Shown here one piece after another: positions 1 to 9,728 of a stretch of DNA of 64,000 nt; position 1 is the first letter of the stretch, and every line of letters begins with the position of its first letter. The notes below the pieces were generated by a model. That model saw only the letters and a list, made by a program, of their open reading frames with translations, was not told where the DNA came from and ran no database searches. The stretch is taken from positions 1,054,001 through 1,118,000 of the forward strand of contig NZ_CP021235.1 of assembly GCF_003585765.1 (NCBI RefSeq), in the 5' to 3' direction. Origin of the DNA: Pontibacter actiniarum. GTDB lineage: Bacteria; Bacteroidota; Bacteroidia; Cytophagales; Hymenobacteraceae. Position numbers and translations under genes: made by a program.

Positions 1-798
1 TCCCGGCCAGAATTTGACGCACGGCTTCGGCCGTCTGCAGCTGGCCCTTGTGTGGGCGCACCTGGTGGATAAGCTGGTTAAACGGCTCCAGTCGGCCATC
101 AAACGCATCCAGCGACAGTGCACCGACAACATCTGCCTGACGGGAAAGGCGCTTGGCCATCAGCAAAGTATAAACACCGTAGGCGCTCATAAACTGGGTG
201 CCGTTCAGCAGGGCCAGCCCTTCTTTGGCTTTCAAGGCGATAGGCTCCCAGCTGAACATTTCCAGCACATGCTGGCTTGCCAGCTTGTACCCCTGGTAGT
301 GTACTTCGCCCATGCCCAGGAGGGGCAGGCTTAGGTGCGCCAGCGGGGCCAAGTCGCCGCTGGCACCCAGAGAACCCAACTGGTACACCACCGGGAAGAT
401 ATCGCGGTTAAAGAAGTCTATCAGGCGCTTTACCGTTTGCAGCTGCACCCCGCTGTGCCCGTAAGCCAGCGACTGTATCTTGAGCAGCAGCATAAGCTTT
501 ACCACCTCCTGTGGCACTTCGGCGCCTGTTCCGCAGGCATGCGACATTACCAGGTTACGCTGCAGCTGCTCGAGGTCGGCAGGGGAGATCTTTTTGTCGC
601 AGAGGGATCCGAAACCGGTGTTGATGCCGTAAATGCTGCGGTCTGTGCCGGTGATTTTCTGCTGCAGGTACTCATGGCACCGTAAAATGCGCTTTTCAGC
701 ATCCTCCGAAAGCGCCAACGTATAGTTTTGCTTCAGGATGTTTTCAATCGTTTCCAGGCTTAGGAATTCACTGGAAATATAGTGTATCTGGGCCATGT
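1..798 (-). CDS. hutH: Histidine ammonia-lyase, N-terminal 266 residues (3' end beyond window)
   Basis: Deaminates L-histidine to urocanate, the first step of histidine breakdown in the cytoplasm. The reading frame opens at ATG 798 (MAQIHYISSEF) and stays open to base 1, so only the first 266 of roughly 500 residues are visible. The family signature GSLGASGDLAPLAH is present; its Ala-Ser-Gly triad cyclises to the MIO electrophile. The N-terminal motif YGINTGFG, part of the active-site lid, is also visible. The frame starts 6 bases downstream of the hisS stop on the same strand, so the two are probably co-transcribed. Seen: frame and motifs. Known: MIO chemistry of the family. A tyrosine or phenylalanine ammonia-lyase is possible in principle, but the overall sequence reads as HutH. 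Confidence 0.93.
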
Positions 799-804
799 GG
801 GTGT

Positions 805-2202
805 TTAGGAGTTAAGTTGGGCAATGATTTCGTCGATATGCAGTGCGTGCTGCTCTCCTGTCTTCATATCGCGCAGCTGTAACTTGCCGCTTTTTATTTC
901 CTCTGAACCGATGAGCAGCACAAACGGGATATTCTTCTGGTCCGCGTAACTCATCTGCTTTTTCAGCTTGGCAGCCTCCGGGTAAAGCTCTGAGGCTATA
1001 CCGGCATCGCGCAGCTTTTGCAGGAGCGGGAGGGAGTACAGCTCTGACTCTTTATCGAACTGAACCATCAGCACCTTCGTGCCTACCTGGCTGCTGCCCG
1101 GGAACAGGCCCAGCTCTTCCAGTACGTCATAGATACGGTCCACGCCAAACGAGAAGCCGACACCAGACACACCTGGCATGCCGAACATGCCGGTCAGGTT
1201 ATCGTAGCGTCCTCCTCCGCTGATGCTGCCCATGCTCACGTTGTTTACCTTCACCTCGAAAATGCAGCCGGTGTAGTAGGAGAGGCCGCGGGCCAGGGTT
1301 ACATCCAGCATCAGGCGCGGTTGCCCGGATGGATTTTGTGTGGAGAGGGCACCGCTGCCAAGCTGGCTGAGGTACTGCCACACGTCCCGCAGGTCGTTCA
1401 GGCCGCGCTGCCCTTCGGCTGTGTTGCCCAGCAGCGACTGTAGCTGCTCCAGCTTTTCCTCGTTTGAGCCCGACAGGTTGTACAGAGGCTCCAGCTTGTT
1501 TACGGCTTCCTCCGCAATGCCGCGCTCCAGGAGCTCTTTGCGCACACCCTCCTGGCCGATTTTATCCAGTTTATCGATGGCAACGCAAATGTCTCCTTCA
1601 CGGCCCTTCTCACCGATAGCCTCGGCTATGCCTGCCAGTACGCCACGGTGGTTTATCTTTATTGTGAAGTCCTTCAGCTCCAACGATGTCAGGACCTCAT
1701 CTATCATCTGCACGATTTCCGCCTCGCAAAGCAGCGAATTGGTGCCTACCACATCGGCGTCGCACTGGTAAAACTCGCGGTAGCGGCCTTTCTGCGGACG
1801 GTCTGCCCGCCATACCGGCTGGATCTGGTACCGCTTGAAGGGGAAATTGATCTCGTTGCGGTTCATCACCACGAAGCGTGCGAAGGGCACGGTGAGGTCG
1901 TAGCGCAGCGCTTTCTCTGATATCTTGCGTGTCAGGTGCTTTGCCCCCTGCTCCACGTCCTCTGGTTTTGTTTTGGCAAGGAAGTCGCCGGAGTTCAGGA
2001 TCTTGAAGATCAACTGGTCGCCCTCGTCGCCATACTTGCCTGTCAGCACCGACAGTTGCTCCATGGCCGGTGTTTCCAGCGGCAGGTAGCCGAACTTTTC
2101 GAAGGTGCGCTTTATAACGCCAAAAATATAGTTGCGCTTGACCACGACTGCCGGGCCAAAGTCACGGGTTCCTTTCGGTATAGATGGTTTCTCTTTGCTC
2201 AT
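805..2202 (-). CDS. hisS: Histidyl-tRNA synthetase
   Basis: Class II aminoacyl-tRNA synthetase of 465 residues that charges tRNA-His. The N-terminus has the KGTRDFGP motif. Class II motif 2 lies around residues 122-150 (RYQIQPVWRADRP). The histidine-binding signature LARGLSYYTG is at about 303-312 and motif 3 (GVGFSFGVDRI) at about 347-357. A C-terminal anticodon-binding domain runs from about 375 to the end. The length is typical of Bacteroidota HisS. The start is ATG 2202, preceded by a 90-base gap to the polysaccharide locus. It lies immediately upstream of hutH, an association through histidine that may be coincidental. Confidence 0.98.
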   Translation of the reverse strand: MSKEKPSIPKGTRDFGPAVVVKRNYIFGVIKRTFEKFGYLPLETPAMEQLSVLTGKYGDEGDQLIFKILNSGDFLAKTKPEDVEQGAKHLTRKISEKALRYDLTVPFARFVVMNRNEINFPFKRYQIQPVWRADRPQKGRYREFYQCDADVVGTNSLLCEAEIVQMIDEVLTSLELKDFTIKINHRGVLAGIAEAIGEKGREGDICVAIDKLDKIGQEGVRKELLERGIAEEAVNKLEPLYNLSGSNEEKLEQLQSLLGNTAEGQRGLNDLRDVWQYLSQLGSGALSTQNPSGQPRLMLDVTLARGLSYYTGCIFEVKVNNVSMGSISGGGRYDNLTGMFGMPGVSGVGFSFGVDRIYDVLEELGLFPGSSQVGTKVLMVQFDKESELYSLPLLQKLRDAGIASELYPEAAKLKKQMSYADQKNIPFVLLIGSEEIKSGKLQLRDMKTGEQHALHIDEIIAQLNS

Positions 2203-2293
2203 GCTTTTGCAGGTTTCCCCGCGAAGTTACTAAAAGTGAAGCAAAGGTGGGAGGGAGAGGCGAACAGAGTTCGGCTAAGTTAGCCGGATTAGG

Positions 2294-3679
2294 CTAAAAG
2301 GCGTGTTTATCTCCTTTGATAACGTTATATACGGTATAGAAGATGATTTTCAGGTCCAAATAGAAAGACCAATTTTCTAGATAAAAAATATCTAACCTTA
2401 TACGGCCCCGTACCTGATATGTCTCTGTTGTGTCACCTCGGTATCCTCTAACCTGTGACAAACCAGTAATGCCGGGTTTAACGAAGTGCCTCACTTTATA
2501 CTTTTCTGCCACCATTGCATATTCTTCATCAGCTTTTAGCATATGCGGTCGTGGGCCAACAATGGACATTTGGCCTAAAAGCACATTAAAGAACTGAGGT
2601 AGTTCGTCCAGACTCGTCTTCCGCAGGAACGCACCAATGGGGGTAATGCGGGAGTCCCCTCTTTTTGCAAGTTGTGAATTGGAACGCGTGTTTACATACA
2701 TCGTTCTCAGCTTAAAGCAGTAGAAGGGCTTATTATCCAGACCTGAACGTACTTGTTTAAAAAGCACAGGCCCTTTTGAGTTAAGCTTGATAAGAAGTGC
2801 TAGCACAGGCAATAGCCATGAAAGGAGCAGAGTGATTATTGTAAGAGAAAATACGATGTCGAATGATCTTTTGAAAAATTGATTTATCGCGTCGTCCAAC
2901 GGGATGCTTCGCACTATCAAAACAGGTAAGATATCGTAAAAATCAATTTTGAACTGCTGGTGTGTGTAACTTCCTGGCTCGGGCAAAAACTTCACGCGCA
3001 ACAAATTATTATCAGCGAAATTTATGAGCCAGGAAGTTTCCTCTCTTGTTAGGTCAAATGGACAGCAGTACACTTCATCAACTTCGTTTTTCTTTACAAA
3101 TTCTTCTATGTCACTTATTTTTCCGATATACTGACGATCATTCGTGTCAGTGTTATTGTGGAAAGAGCCTAGAAACTTATAGCCAAACTCAGGATGTGCC
3201 TTAAAAAAGTGCTTTAGCTCCTGAGCCATCTCATTATGTCCTGCTATAATCACCTTGCGAAGATTATAGCCTTCTCGCCTGTAGATTCGTAGCGCTGTAG
3301 TAACTGAGATTCGCCAGAGTACGATGAGGCCGACTAGGACACAGTAATGGTAAACAAGTGTGTGCCTTTCAATAAATTGGGTGCCGGAAATATTAAGGCC
3401 TGCTTCAAGCAAAACAACGTATAGAAGTAGTGCCTTTAATGCCGTTACCACAACCCGAATTCGGGTCGTGGTACGGTAAATATGATATGTGCCAAGTAAG
3501 ACGGTACAAATAAACCATCCTAGTAGCGAACATAGTAATGAAATAAGGTAAGAAGGTTGCTCCTTTGTGGAATCCAGTGCAAAAGCGGCACCTATGGAGA
3601 TAGCGATTGCCGCAACATCTCCTATGATGTGGATCAGCTTTATATATTTTGAATAACGGACAGGCATAAGCTTTGTCAT
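2294..3679 (-). CDS. Undecaprenyl-phosphate sugar phosphotransferase (WcaJ-like initiating transferase)
   Basis: Polyprenyl glycosylphosphotransferase of 461 residues that transfers the first sugar-1-phosphate onto undecaprenyl phosphate at the inner membrane, starting a polysaccharide repeat unit. Several N-terminal membrane segments span residues 15-130. A CoA-binding-like domain follows at about 140-245. A further hydrophobic segment lies at about 273-297, then the bacterial sugar transferase domain with KLRTM (about 323-327), TSLDELPQ (355-362) and SIVGPRPH (372-379). This architecture is that of the WcaJ/WbaP family; which sugar is moved cannot be read from sequence. It is the last gene of the eight-gene minus-strand locus. 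Start ATG 3679. Confidence 0.93.
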   Translation of the reverse strand: MTKLMPVRYSKYIKLIHIIGDVAAIAISIGAAFALDSTKEQPSYLISLLCSLLGWFICTVLLGTYHIYRTTTRIRVVVTALKALLLYVVLLEAGLNISGTQFIERHTLVYHYCVLVGLIVLWRISVTTALRIYRREGYNLRKVIIAGHNEMAQELKHFFKAHPEFGYKFLGSFHNNTDTNDRQYIGKISDIEEFVKKNEVDEVYCCPFDLTREETSWLINFADNNLLRVKFLPEPGSYTHQQFKIDFYDILPVLIVRSIPLDDAINQFFKRSFDIVFSLTIITLLLSWLLPVLALLIKLNSKGPVLFKQVRSGLDNKPFYCFKLRTMYVNTRSNSQLAKRGDSRITPIGAFLRKTSLDELPQFFNVLLGQMSIVGPRPHMLKADEEYAMVAEKYKVRHFVKPGITGLSQVRGYRGDTTETYQVRGRIRLDIFYLENWSFYLDLKIIFYTVYNVIKGDKHAF

Positions 3680-3813
3680 TTAAGACAGGCTCAAAGATAA
3701 CAAGTTCCTTTGGAGGGTTCTATAAAAGGTGTAGATTAAAACTTTGTGACAGATGGTGCTTATCTGAGATAGCGATAGTGCTAACCACTAAAGGTGTATC
3801 GGTGGCTCTTGCG

Positions 3814-4929
3814 CTAAGATGCATGCTCTTCTACAAATGCTTTTATATTAGCTTTGAAAGTAGCTGAACTGAACCTTTCTGCATGTTGCCTAATAACTGA
3901 TGGTGAAAACTCTGGGAGGCGAGACTCGAACTCTATTATGGCATTTATAAGTGACGTCACGTGCTGTTCCCGATACAGAACTCCTGTAACCCCTTCTACT
4001 ACTGTCTCGCATGCGCCTCCTTTACCGAAAGCAATCACTGGTGTGCCACAGGCCTGAGCCTCTACGGGAATAATACCAAAGTCCTCTTCTGCAGCAAAAA
4101 CAAAGGCGCGGGCACGCTGCATATGATCTTTCAGTACCTCAAAAGGTTGATATCCCATAAATTCAATGTTGTTAGTAATTTTGGACTTAATCTTTTTTGC
4201 GTCCGGGCCATCACCAATTATAATTAGCTTTTTATCAGGCTGCTTTGCAAAAGCCTCGACAATCAAGTCCACCTTTTTATAAGGTACTAGTCTGGAAGCT
4301 GTAAGGTAAAAGTCTTCTTTTTTTGTAGACACAGAGAAGTTCTCAACATCAACTGGCGGGTAAATGACACTGGCCTCTCGATTATAGACCTTTTTTATAC
4401 GACGTGCAATGTAGCCCGAGTTAGCAATATAATGATCAGGTCTGTTGGCAGTGGTATAGTCCCACATCCTTACATAGTGCAACATAGACTTTGCTATGAA
4501 ACCTTTTAGTCCTTTTGCTAATCCTGACTCCCGCAGGTACTGGTGATACAAATCCCAGGCATAACGAATAGGGGAGTGGCAATAGCAGATATGTACCTGC
4601 CCAGCATGAGTGATTACACCTTTCGCCACTGCATGGCTGCTTGATATTACTACATCATAAGCTGAAACATCCAACTGTTCTATAGCTAAAGGCATTAGGG
4701 CTAGGTAGTTTCTGTAGTGCTTCCGCGCGAATGGTAGCTTCTGAATAAAGGTAGTAGTTGCCTTTTTATGGAGAATGTGGTTACGTAGGTGGTCAGGCAT
4801 AAAATCGATCACAGAGAAAAGGTCAGCTCCTGGATATACCTGTAGTAGTTGCTCTACTACGCGCTCGGACCCAGCGTATTCTACAAACCACTCGTGTACT
4901 ATGGCGATTTTGAAAGGTGCTTTTTGCAT
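3814..4929 (-). CDS. GT4 family glycosyltransferase
   Basis: Cytoplasmic glycosyltransferase of 371 residues with the GT-B fold. The N-terminal domain begins IAIVHEWFVEYAGSERV and contains an SSSHAVAKG stretch. The C-terminal nucleotide-sugar domain carries LTASRLVPYKKVD and the E-x7-E motif in EEDFGIIPVEAQACGTPVIAF. The frame could be read from a TTG at 4932, but ATG 4929 gives the natural start MQKAPFKI. It probably adds one of the inner sugars of the repeat unit. Donor and acceptor are unknown. It lies between the ligase-like gene and the initiating transferase, with 134 bases to the latter. Confidence 0.9.
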   Translation of the reverse strand: MQKAPFKIAIVHEWFVEYAGSERVVEQLLQVYPGADLFSVIDFMPDHLRNHILHKKATTTFIQKLPFARKHYRNYLALMPLAIEQLDVSAYDVVISSSHAVAKGVITHAGQVHICYCHSPIRYAWDLYHQYLRESGLAKGLKGFIAKSMLHYVRMWDYTTANRPDHYIANSGYIARRIKKVYNREASVIYPPVDVENFSVSTKKEDFYLTASRLVPYKKVDLIVEAFAKQPDKKLIIIGDGPDAKKIKSKITNNIEFMGYQPFEVLKDHMQRARAFVFAAEEDFGIIPVEAQACGTPVIAFGKGGACETVVEGVTGVLYREQHVTSLINAIIEFESRLPEFSPSVIRQHAERFSSATFKANIKAFVEEHAS

Positions 4930-4988
4930 CAACGTTAAGTGAGAGAACTACTAAAGGTGTAAAATTAAAAGGAGGACGGGAGCCGTTT

Positions 4989-6236
4989 TCAAGAAAAGGA
5001 GCTTTCAAACTGTACTTCGCGTTCTCTGAATGCAAGAACGCCCGCAATGAATGCAAATAGAACTACTCCTTTTTGCGAATTAAAAACACTTTCTGTTGTA
5101 CCACAAAGAATGTAGAGCAAAACAAAGGCAGTGAGCAGATAAGAACTATTTCTTAGCGAAGTAAAGAGAAGGTAAAGCAGACATACTGTATACACTAAAA
5201 TACCCATAACGCCTAATGCGAGAAACATTTGAATGTACTGGTTGTGAGGATCTAGCCGGTTCTTTGCTTCACTACTGAGCCCCATTCTACTGTACTGTAC
5301 AGCAAGCCGATCTTTTGTATCACCAGGTCCTACACCTATAAAAGGGGTGTCTTTTATCAATTCAAATCCAGCACGCCAAAGCTGTTGCCGCTGTGTTATA
5401 CCAGTTCCTCCTTCCAGTTTCCTTCTCAAATATGGTGTGTTGAAGTACAGTGAACAAATCAAAATAGAAGACAAACTCAATACTAAGCCAGCTTGGCTGT
5501 ATCTCTTTTTTGAAAAGAAGTAAGCAATGCTTCCGATAAGCAAAATAATGGTGCCTGATACGAGTGCAGTACGGGAAGATAAAAGAACGTTGAAAGTAAA
5601 AAAGAAGAAAATTGTAACCAACCCTAAGAGGATTTTCCAAGTTTGGCCATTATTTACCTCTTTAAGAATCCAATGGGCAAGAATGAATATACTAAGCATA
5701 ACATACATGCTGAAGTAGGGGGCATGAAAGTTGATTTGCTTGGGTAAATGGAAAGAAAAATATACCCAATCAATCTGAAGTGGCTGATTAGGTTGTCTGT
5801 ACATGTCCAAAAAATAGATTTTGTAAAAGATCATGAAAAGACTGCTTACTGCGGCAATAAAACAGGCAAGTACAAAAATAAATAAATAGCGATTTTTAGC
5901 ACGGCCTTGTGAAAACAGACTGTGAAGGATTGGGGGAAGTAACAGCAACGAAACCTTCAATTCTAATTCCGAAAATGCAGCTTGCATATTTGTACTATAC
6001 AAGAGGCCAACTATGTACAAGGAGTATAAGAGGATGTATAATTGATACAACTTGAATTTCAGCAATGACTTAAGGTCAGATAATGCACGACCGCTAACAA
6101 TCCATAATAATGCAGAAATTATAAGGAACAAAGAATTTATTTGTATTTTAAAAGGCATAGTCAAGATGAACCCGATTATACCAAAATCTAGAAGCTGACT
6201 ATTACTTAGTTTGTATCCCTTCTTTGTGATTAACAT
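4989..6236 (-). CDS. O-antigen ligase/polymerase family membrane protein (first of two)
   Basis: Polytopic inner-membrane protein of 415 residues with roughly ten to twelve hydrophobic segments. It carries the Wzy_C/WaaL-type periplasmic loop: an Arg-containing LSSRTALVSG segment, a TPFIGVGPGDT stretch, and the DPHNQYIQMFLALG motif that typifies O-antigen ligases and polymerases. It either polymerises undecaprenyl-linked repeat units or ligates the finished chain to an acceptor. Sequence alone does not separate Wzy from WaaL. The DPHNQY motif makes it the more ligase-like of the two in this locus. Start ATG 6236; 21 bases lie between it and the upstream GT4 stop. Confidence 0.85.
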   Translation of the reverse strand: MLITKKGYKLSNSQLLDFGIIGFILTMPFKIQINSLFLIISALLWIVSGRALSDLKSLLKFKLYQLYILLYSLYIVGLLYSTNMQAAFSELELKVSLLLLPPILHSLFSQGRAKNRYLFIFVLACFIAAVSSLFMIFYKIYFLDMYRQPNQPLQIDWVYFSFHLPKQINFHAPYFSMYVMLSIFILAHWILKEVNNGQTWKILLGLVTIFFFFTFNVLLSSRTALVSGTIILLIGSIAYFFSKKRYSQAGLVLSLSSILICSLYFNTPYLRRKLEGGTGITQRQQLWRAGFELIKDTPFIGVGPGDTKDRLAVQYSRMGLSSEAKNRLDPHNQYIQMFLALGVMGILVYTVCLLYLLFTSLRNSSYLLTAFVLLYILCGTTESVFNSQKGVVLFAFIAGVLAFREREVQFESSFS

Positions 6237-6257
6237 CTGTGTTTGCTTTAAAACAAC

Positions 6258-7364
6258 CTATAAGTTTGCCTCTAAAACTTGTTTAAAAGTAGCAGTGTGT
6301 TTCTCTGCTGATTTTTGCCAAGAATAAGATTTAATTCTACTGTAACCTTTTGTAACCAATATTTCTCTCTCGGCTATTGAAGTAAGAACACATTTAAGTC
6401 TATCGGCGAGAGATTCATGGTCTAGTGGGTCAAAATACATAGCAGCATCCCCACATATTTCGGGTATACTGGCAGCTGTCGACGCAATCACAGGGCAACC
6501 GCTGGCCATTGCTTCTAAAGAAGGGAGGCCAAACCCTTCGTAAACGGAGGGGACAACCAGAGCAACGGCATTTTGATAAAGTTGTGGTAAAAGATCCTCT
6601 TCAACAAAGCCTGTGAAGACTACACCCTCGTTGAGAATGGTATTTTGCTTCAACAACGTAGCAATTTGGTTATCAGATGTGATAAACCCTTCTTTTTTAC
6701 CAACAATTAATAATTTACAGCTAACGTCATATTGTTGTATTTGCGAGTATGCTTTTAGTAGCGTTACCAAGTTCTTATGAGGCTTAACGTTGCCTACATA
6801 TAAAATATATTTGGAAGCTTGCTTGTTCAACAGTTTATGGCTGATCTGGCGTTTTTCTGAAAACTTTTCAGTGTCTACTCCATTATGGATTGTAAAAATT
6901 GATTCGCTGCTGGCTTGAGTGTATCTGACAATCTCACTTTTAGAGAACTCAGAGACTGTGATAAGTTTATTAGAAAGTTTAACAGCAGCTCGAATGAAAA
7001 AATTTGCATACGCCTTTTGTGGCAACGTAAGGGTATGCTGGTAGGCTAAGTGATATACATCATGTATAGTTGTTACACGTTTGCGCGCAGCTATAGGTAA
7101 TAGTGGGATGTTATAATGAGGAGACCAGAAAAGGTCACACTTTGGTATTTTTCTTGCGAGTTGTAGCTGCTCCTTAATGGAGTAAATTGGAGCTGAGGCT
7201 ATTATTACATTTGTGCCTGGTGAATTACAGTATAGTTTTAAATCTTTCTCATCACCAAGCAAAGTCAACTTGAACTCCTTGGAGATAATAGGAAGGAGGT
7301 TTTTAAGATACACACCTATCCCAGATGCGTTTATCATCCTAGCATCAATAACGAGATGTGGCAT
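6258..7364 (-). CDS. GT4 family glycosyltransferase (mannosyltransferase-like)
   Basis: Cytoplasmic GT-B glycosyltransferase of 368 residues. The N-terminal DARMINASGIGVYLKNL segment is typical of the WbaZ/MtfB-like mannosyltransferase group. The C-terminal half shows YVGNVKPHKNL and the E-x7-E motif within YEGFGLPSLEAMASGCPV. The start is ATG 7364. The first 20 bases overlap the end of the upstream polytopic gene, which suggests translational coupling. The sugar specificity suggested by the family name is only a guess. Confidence 0.9.
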   Translation of the reverse strand: MPHLVIDARMINASGIGVYLKNLLPIISKEFKLTLLGDEKDLKLYCNSPGTNVIIASAPIYSIKEQLQLARKIPKCDLFWSPHYNIPLLPIAARKRVTTIHDVYHLAYQHTLTLPQKAYANFFIRAAVKLSNKLITVSEFSKSEIVRYTQASSESIFTIHNGVDTEKFSEKRQISHKLLNKQASKYILYVGNVKPHKNLVTLLKAYSQIQQYDVSCKLLIVGKKEGFITSDNQIATLLKQNTILNEGVVFTGFVEEDLLPQLYQNAVALVVPSVYEGFGLPSLEAMASGCPVIASTAASIPEICGDAAMYFDPLDHESLADRLKCVLTSIAEREILVTKGYSRIKSYSWQKSAEKHTATFKQVLEANL

Positions 7365-8676
7365 TTTGGCTCTTTTTTACAATTATGTATTGTGCTATCA
7401 AAGTACCGAAAATAAGCCAATAACTTATGTAGTTGGCTCTTCCTGCGAATCCAGAATTTAAGAAGCTGGCAGCAAAGAAATATGCACTGACAGCCACAAA
7501 GGCCATACAAAGCTTTTTCAATAGCAGGTCTTCTGTTCTATAAAATGAGGTAAGCGCAAATAATGGGCAGATAAAATGGAACAAAACATAGAGTAGCCCT
7601 AACGGAACCCCGTTTTCAAGCATTACCTGAAACCAATAACCATCAGTTATGATTTTTTTTGACGGGTCTCCGCTGGCTCCCTGAGAACCAACACCTGCGC
7701 CAGCTATAGGGTGCTCTTTGAGATATAGCACAGCGTTTTTAATTTGGGTAATGTGTTCGTTTGTAGATCCTTGGGTGCTCGCTTCTTTGCCCGTAAGCCT
7801 TTGAACTAAGAAGGAGTTCTTATTTAGGTAAAAGCCTATAGAGACTATGGTTGATAGCGTTAATATGATACACACTATCTTGATTGTAAAAAGTAACGTG
7901 GGTCTAGCATACTTTAGGAAGACACACACAAGGACTACTATTACTAAACCTACAATTGAGGCTCTAGTAAACGTAAGTAAGTTAGCTAAACCAATCATAA
8001 AGATAATGAACAGGTGTGTTCTTTTACGATGGTAGAGGTACCTAGTAAGATAGAATGCAAACAAGACCAGTGTAAAGCTTGCATAAATTATCGTATTTCC
8101 AAGGAGAGCTGTTGGTCGAACTATATCTGTGTTATAGAAGCCAAAGACGGACTCCCCCCTAAGAACTAGTAATGAGTCTGGTAACTTCGAGGACAAGAAA
8201 AACTGTACAAAAGAGAAGACAGTAAGACAAAGCCCTAAATGTAAAAATAGCTTTAGTATATCAGTAACTGAAGAAGTTCTTTTGAAAAAAAGTGGAATAT
8301 ACAATAAGGGAGCCATATAAAATAAGTTATTACGTACTCCTAGAAACCCTTCTGTTATTGGCGTAGAATCTATTAAAAAAAGTTTGATAGTGGAAAGAAG
8401 TAGTAGCAGTAGCCAGAATATCAGAAAGTAAAAATATACTTTATTGATTCTCAGTTTTATATAGTAGCCAGCTATAAGTTTAAACGATAAGTGTAAAAGC
8501 AAGAGTACTACCAATAAATCTATTAGTAATGTTCCTGAGTTTATTTGTGTTACAGATAAAAAATTTGTGATAAATCCACTATATAAAAGCCCGAAGATTA
8601 GTAGCTTTATTATATAAGTGGAGACTACTACCCTTCTCCTAAGGGCTGGCAAGGCTAGTCTATCTGAGCTTTCCAA
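7345..8676 (-). CDS. Wzy-like O-antigen polymerase/ligase family membrane protein (second of two)
   Basis: Polytopic membrane protein of about 443 residues with around eleven hydrophobic segments. A TFTRASIVGL segment and a periplasmic loop with HPIAGAGVGSQG, followed by GYWFQVMLENGVPLGLLY, match the O-antigen ligase/polymerase superfamily. It lacks the DPHNQY-type histidine motif of its neighbour, so it is the better candidate for the repeat-unit polymerase (inference). There is no nearby ATG. The frame starts at TTG 8676, overlapping the GT2 gene by 22 bases, or alternatively at TTG 8652. The downstream gene overlaps by 20 bases. Confidence 0.82.
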   Translation of the reverse strand: MESSDRLALPALRRRVVVSTYIIKLLIFGLLYSGFITNFLSVTQINSGTLLIDLLVVLLLLHLSFKLIAGYYIKLRINKVYFYFLIFWLLLLLLSTIKLFLIDSTPITEGFLGVRNNLFYMAPLLYIPLFFKRTSSVTDILKLFLHLGLCLTVFSFVQFFLSSKLPDSLLVLRGESVFGFYNTDIVRPTALLGNTIIYASFTLVLFAFYLTRYLYHRKRTHLFIIFMIGLANLLTFTRASIVGLVIVVLVCVFLKYARPTLLFTIKIVCIILTLSTIVSIGFYLNKNSFLVQRLTGKEASTQGSTNEHITQIKNAVLYLKEHPIAGAGVGSQGASGDPSKKIITDGYWFQVMLENGVPLGLLYVLFHFICPLFALTSFYRTEDLLLKKLCMAFVAVSAYFFAASFLNSGFAGRANYISYWLIFGTLIAQYIIVKKSQNATSRY

Positions 8677-9728
8677 AGCGTATTTTTTTTGAAAGATTTA
8701 AAAGCTTTCAGAATCAAAGGTATTCTGCTGAACTGCTTTCTTCGAACCCTGTTAGCAGCAACAGCTATTAGGCTTAAGTAGACTGGATATAAGAACCTAG
8801 GGTAATACTTCTTTGTGATAATCAACCTGTTGCGGATGCTATAAAAGTCTGATAATTCACTCTTATTATTGTTCTCTTTTGTGCTTCCGCCAATTGCAGC
8901 CCCTTCTTTATGGTAAATGTTGGCTTTTAAGCAAATGTCAATCTTAAAATTTTTTGCAGCGCCTCTTTTAACCCAGTCTATTTCTTCAAAATACAAAAAG
9001 TAAGCCTCAGACATAAGGCCTACTTCTTTGACAAATTCCGCAGAGACGAACATGGAGGCTCCTACTACATAGTCATCATCTTCTATTTTAAGATTATCAA
9101 ATGTGGTACAGGAGGCTTTGTTTAATCCTATATGTTCGGTGCTAGCAGTAAATGGTTTATATCTTCCCAAAATCGCCTGAATGAGATTAGGGGTATGGTA
9201 ATACAATAATTTTGAACCCAACATGCCTAGCTGCTCCTTTTTAGACTTTGAAACCTCAAACCTTGCTACCATGTGAGTGAGAGATTCCTGCTCTACAACT
9301 GTATCATTGTTCAGGAGCCAGATGTAGTCGGCATTGTGAGCAAGTGCAAGTTTGCAGCCTAAATTGTTACCTCCGGCGAAGCCAAGGTTTTTCTTTGATT
9401 CTATCAGAAGTAACCTTTTCTCAATTGAATTTAGGGTATGTATACTTTCAGAATCTGCATGTATATAGGAAATTGGTTTGCTGATAGGGGATGAAGAAAT
9501 AGGGGTTGATGTATAGAATTGCTCATCATACGAAACCGACAACAGCCCTTCTGCCCAATTTTTTAAATATGTAACAGAATTATTCTTTGAATCATTGTCT
9601 ACCACCACCACTTTATAATTGTGGTAAGACAGCTTAAAGAGACTCTCAAGGCACTCTGCCGTATCCTGCCAATTTTTATAGTTAACCAAAATGATGTAAA
9701 CCAGAGGTTCTCCTGTAGCTTTAACCAT
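8655..9728 (-). CDS. GT2 family glycosyltransferase
   Basis: GT-A fold glycosyltransferase. The N-terminus YIILVNYKNWQDT is followed by VVVDNDSK, NLGFAGGNNLGC and the metal-binding WLLNNDT. A longer insertion of about 45 residues, Ser/Pro-rich, sits between the VVDND strand and the NLGFAGGNN motif; a similar insertion is known in a GT2 subfamily. An open frame extends to 9779, but ATG 9728 fits best: it gives MVKATGEPLVYIILVNY and forms an 8-base ATGGTTAA overlap with the stop of the upstream GT2 gene. It most likely extends the lipid-linked repeat unit. Confidence 0.9.
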   Translation of the reverse strand: MVKATGEPLVYIILVNYKNWQDTAECLESLFKLSYHNYKVVVVDNDSKNNSVTYLKNWAEGLLSVSYDEQFYTSTPISSSPISKPISYIHADSESIHTLNSIEKRLLLIESKKNLGFAGGNNLGCKLALAHNADYIWLLNNDTVVEQESLTHMVARFEVSKSKKEQLGMLGSKLLYYHTPNLIQAILGRYKPFTASTEHIGLNKASCTTFDNLKIEDDDYVVGASMFVSAEFVKEVGLMSEAYFLYFEEIDWVKRGAAKNFKIDICLKANIYHKEGAAIGGSTKENNNKSELSDFYSIRNRLIITKKYYPRFLYPVYLSLIAVAANRVRRKQFSRIPLILKAFKSFKKNTLWKAQID

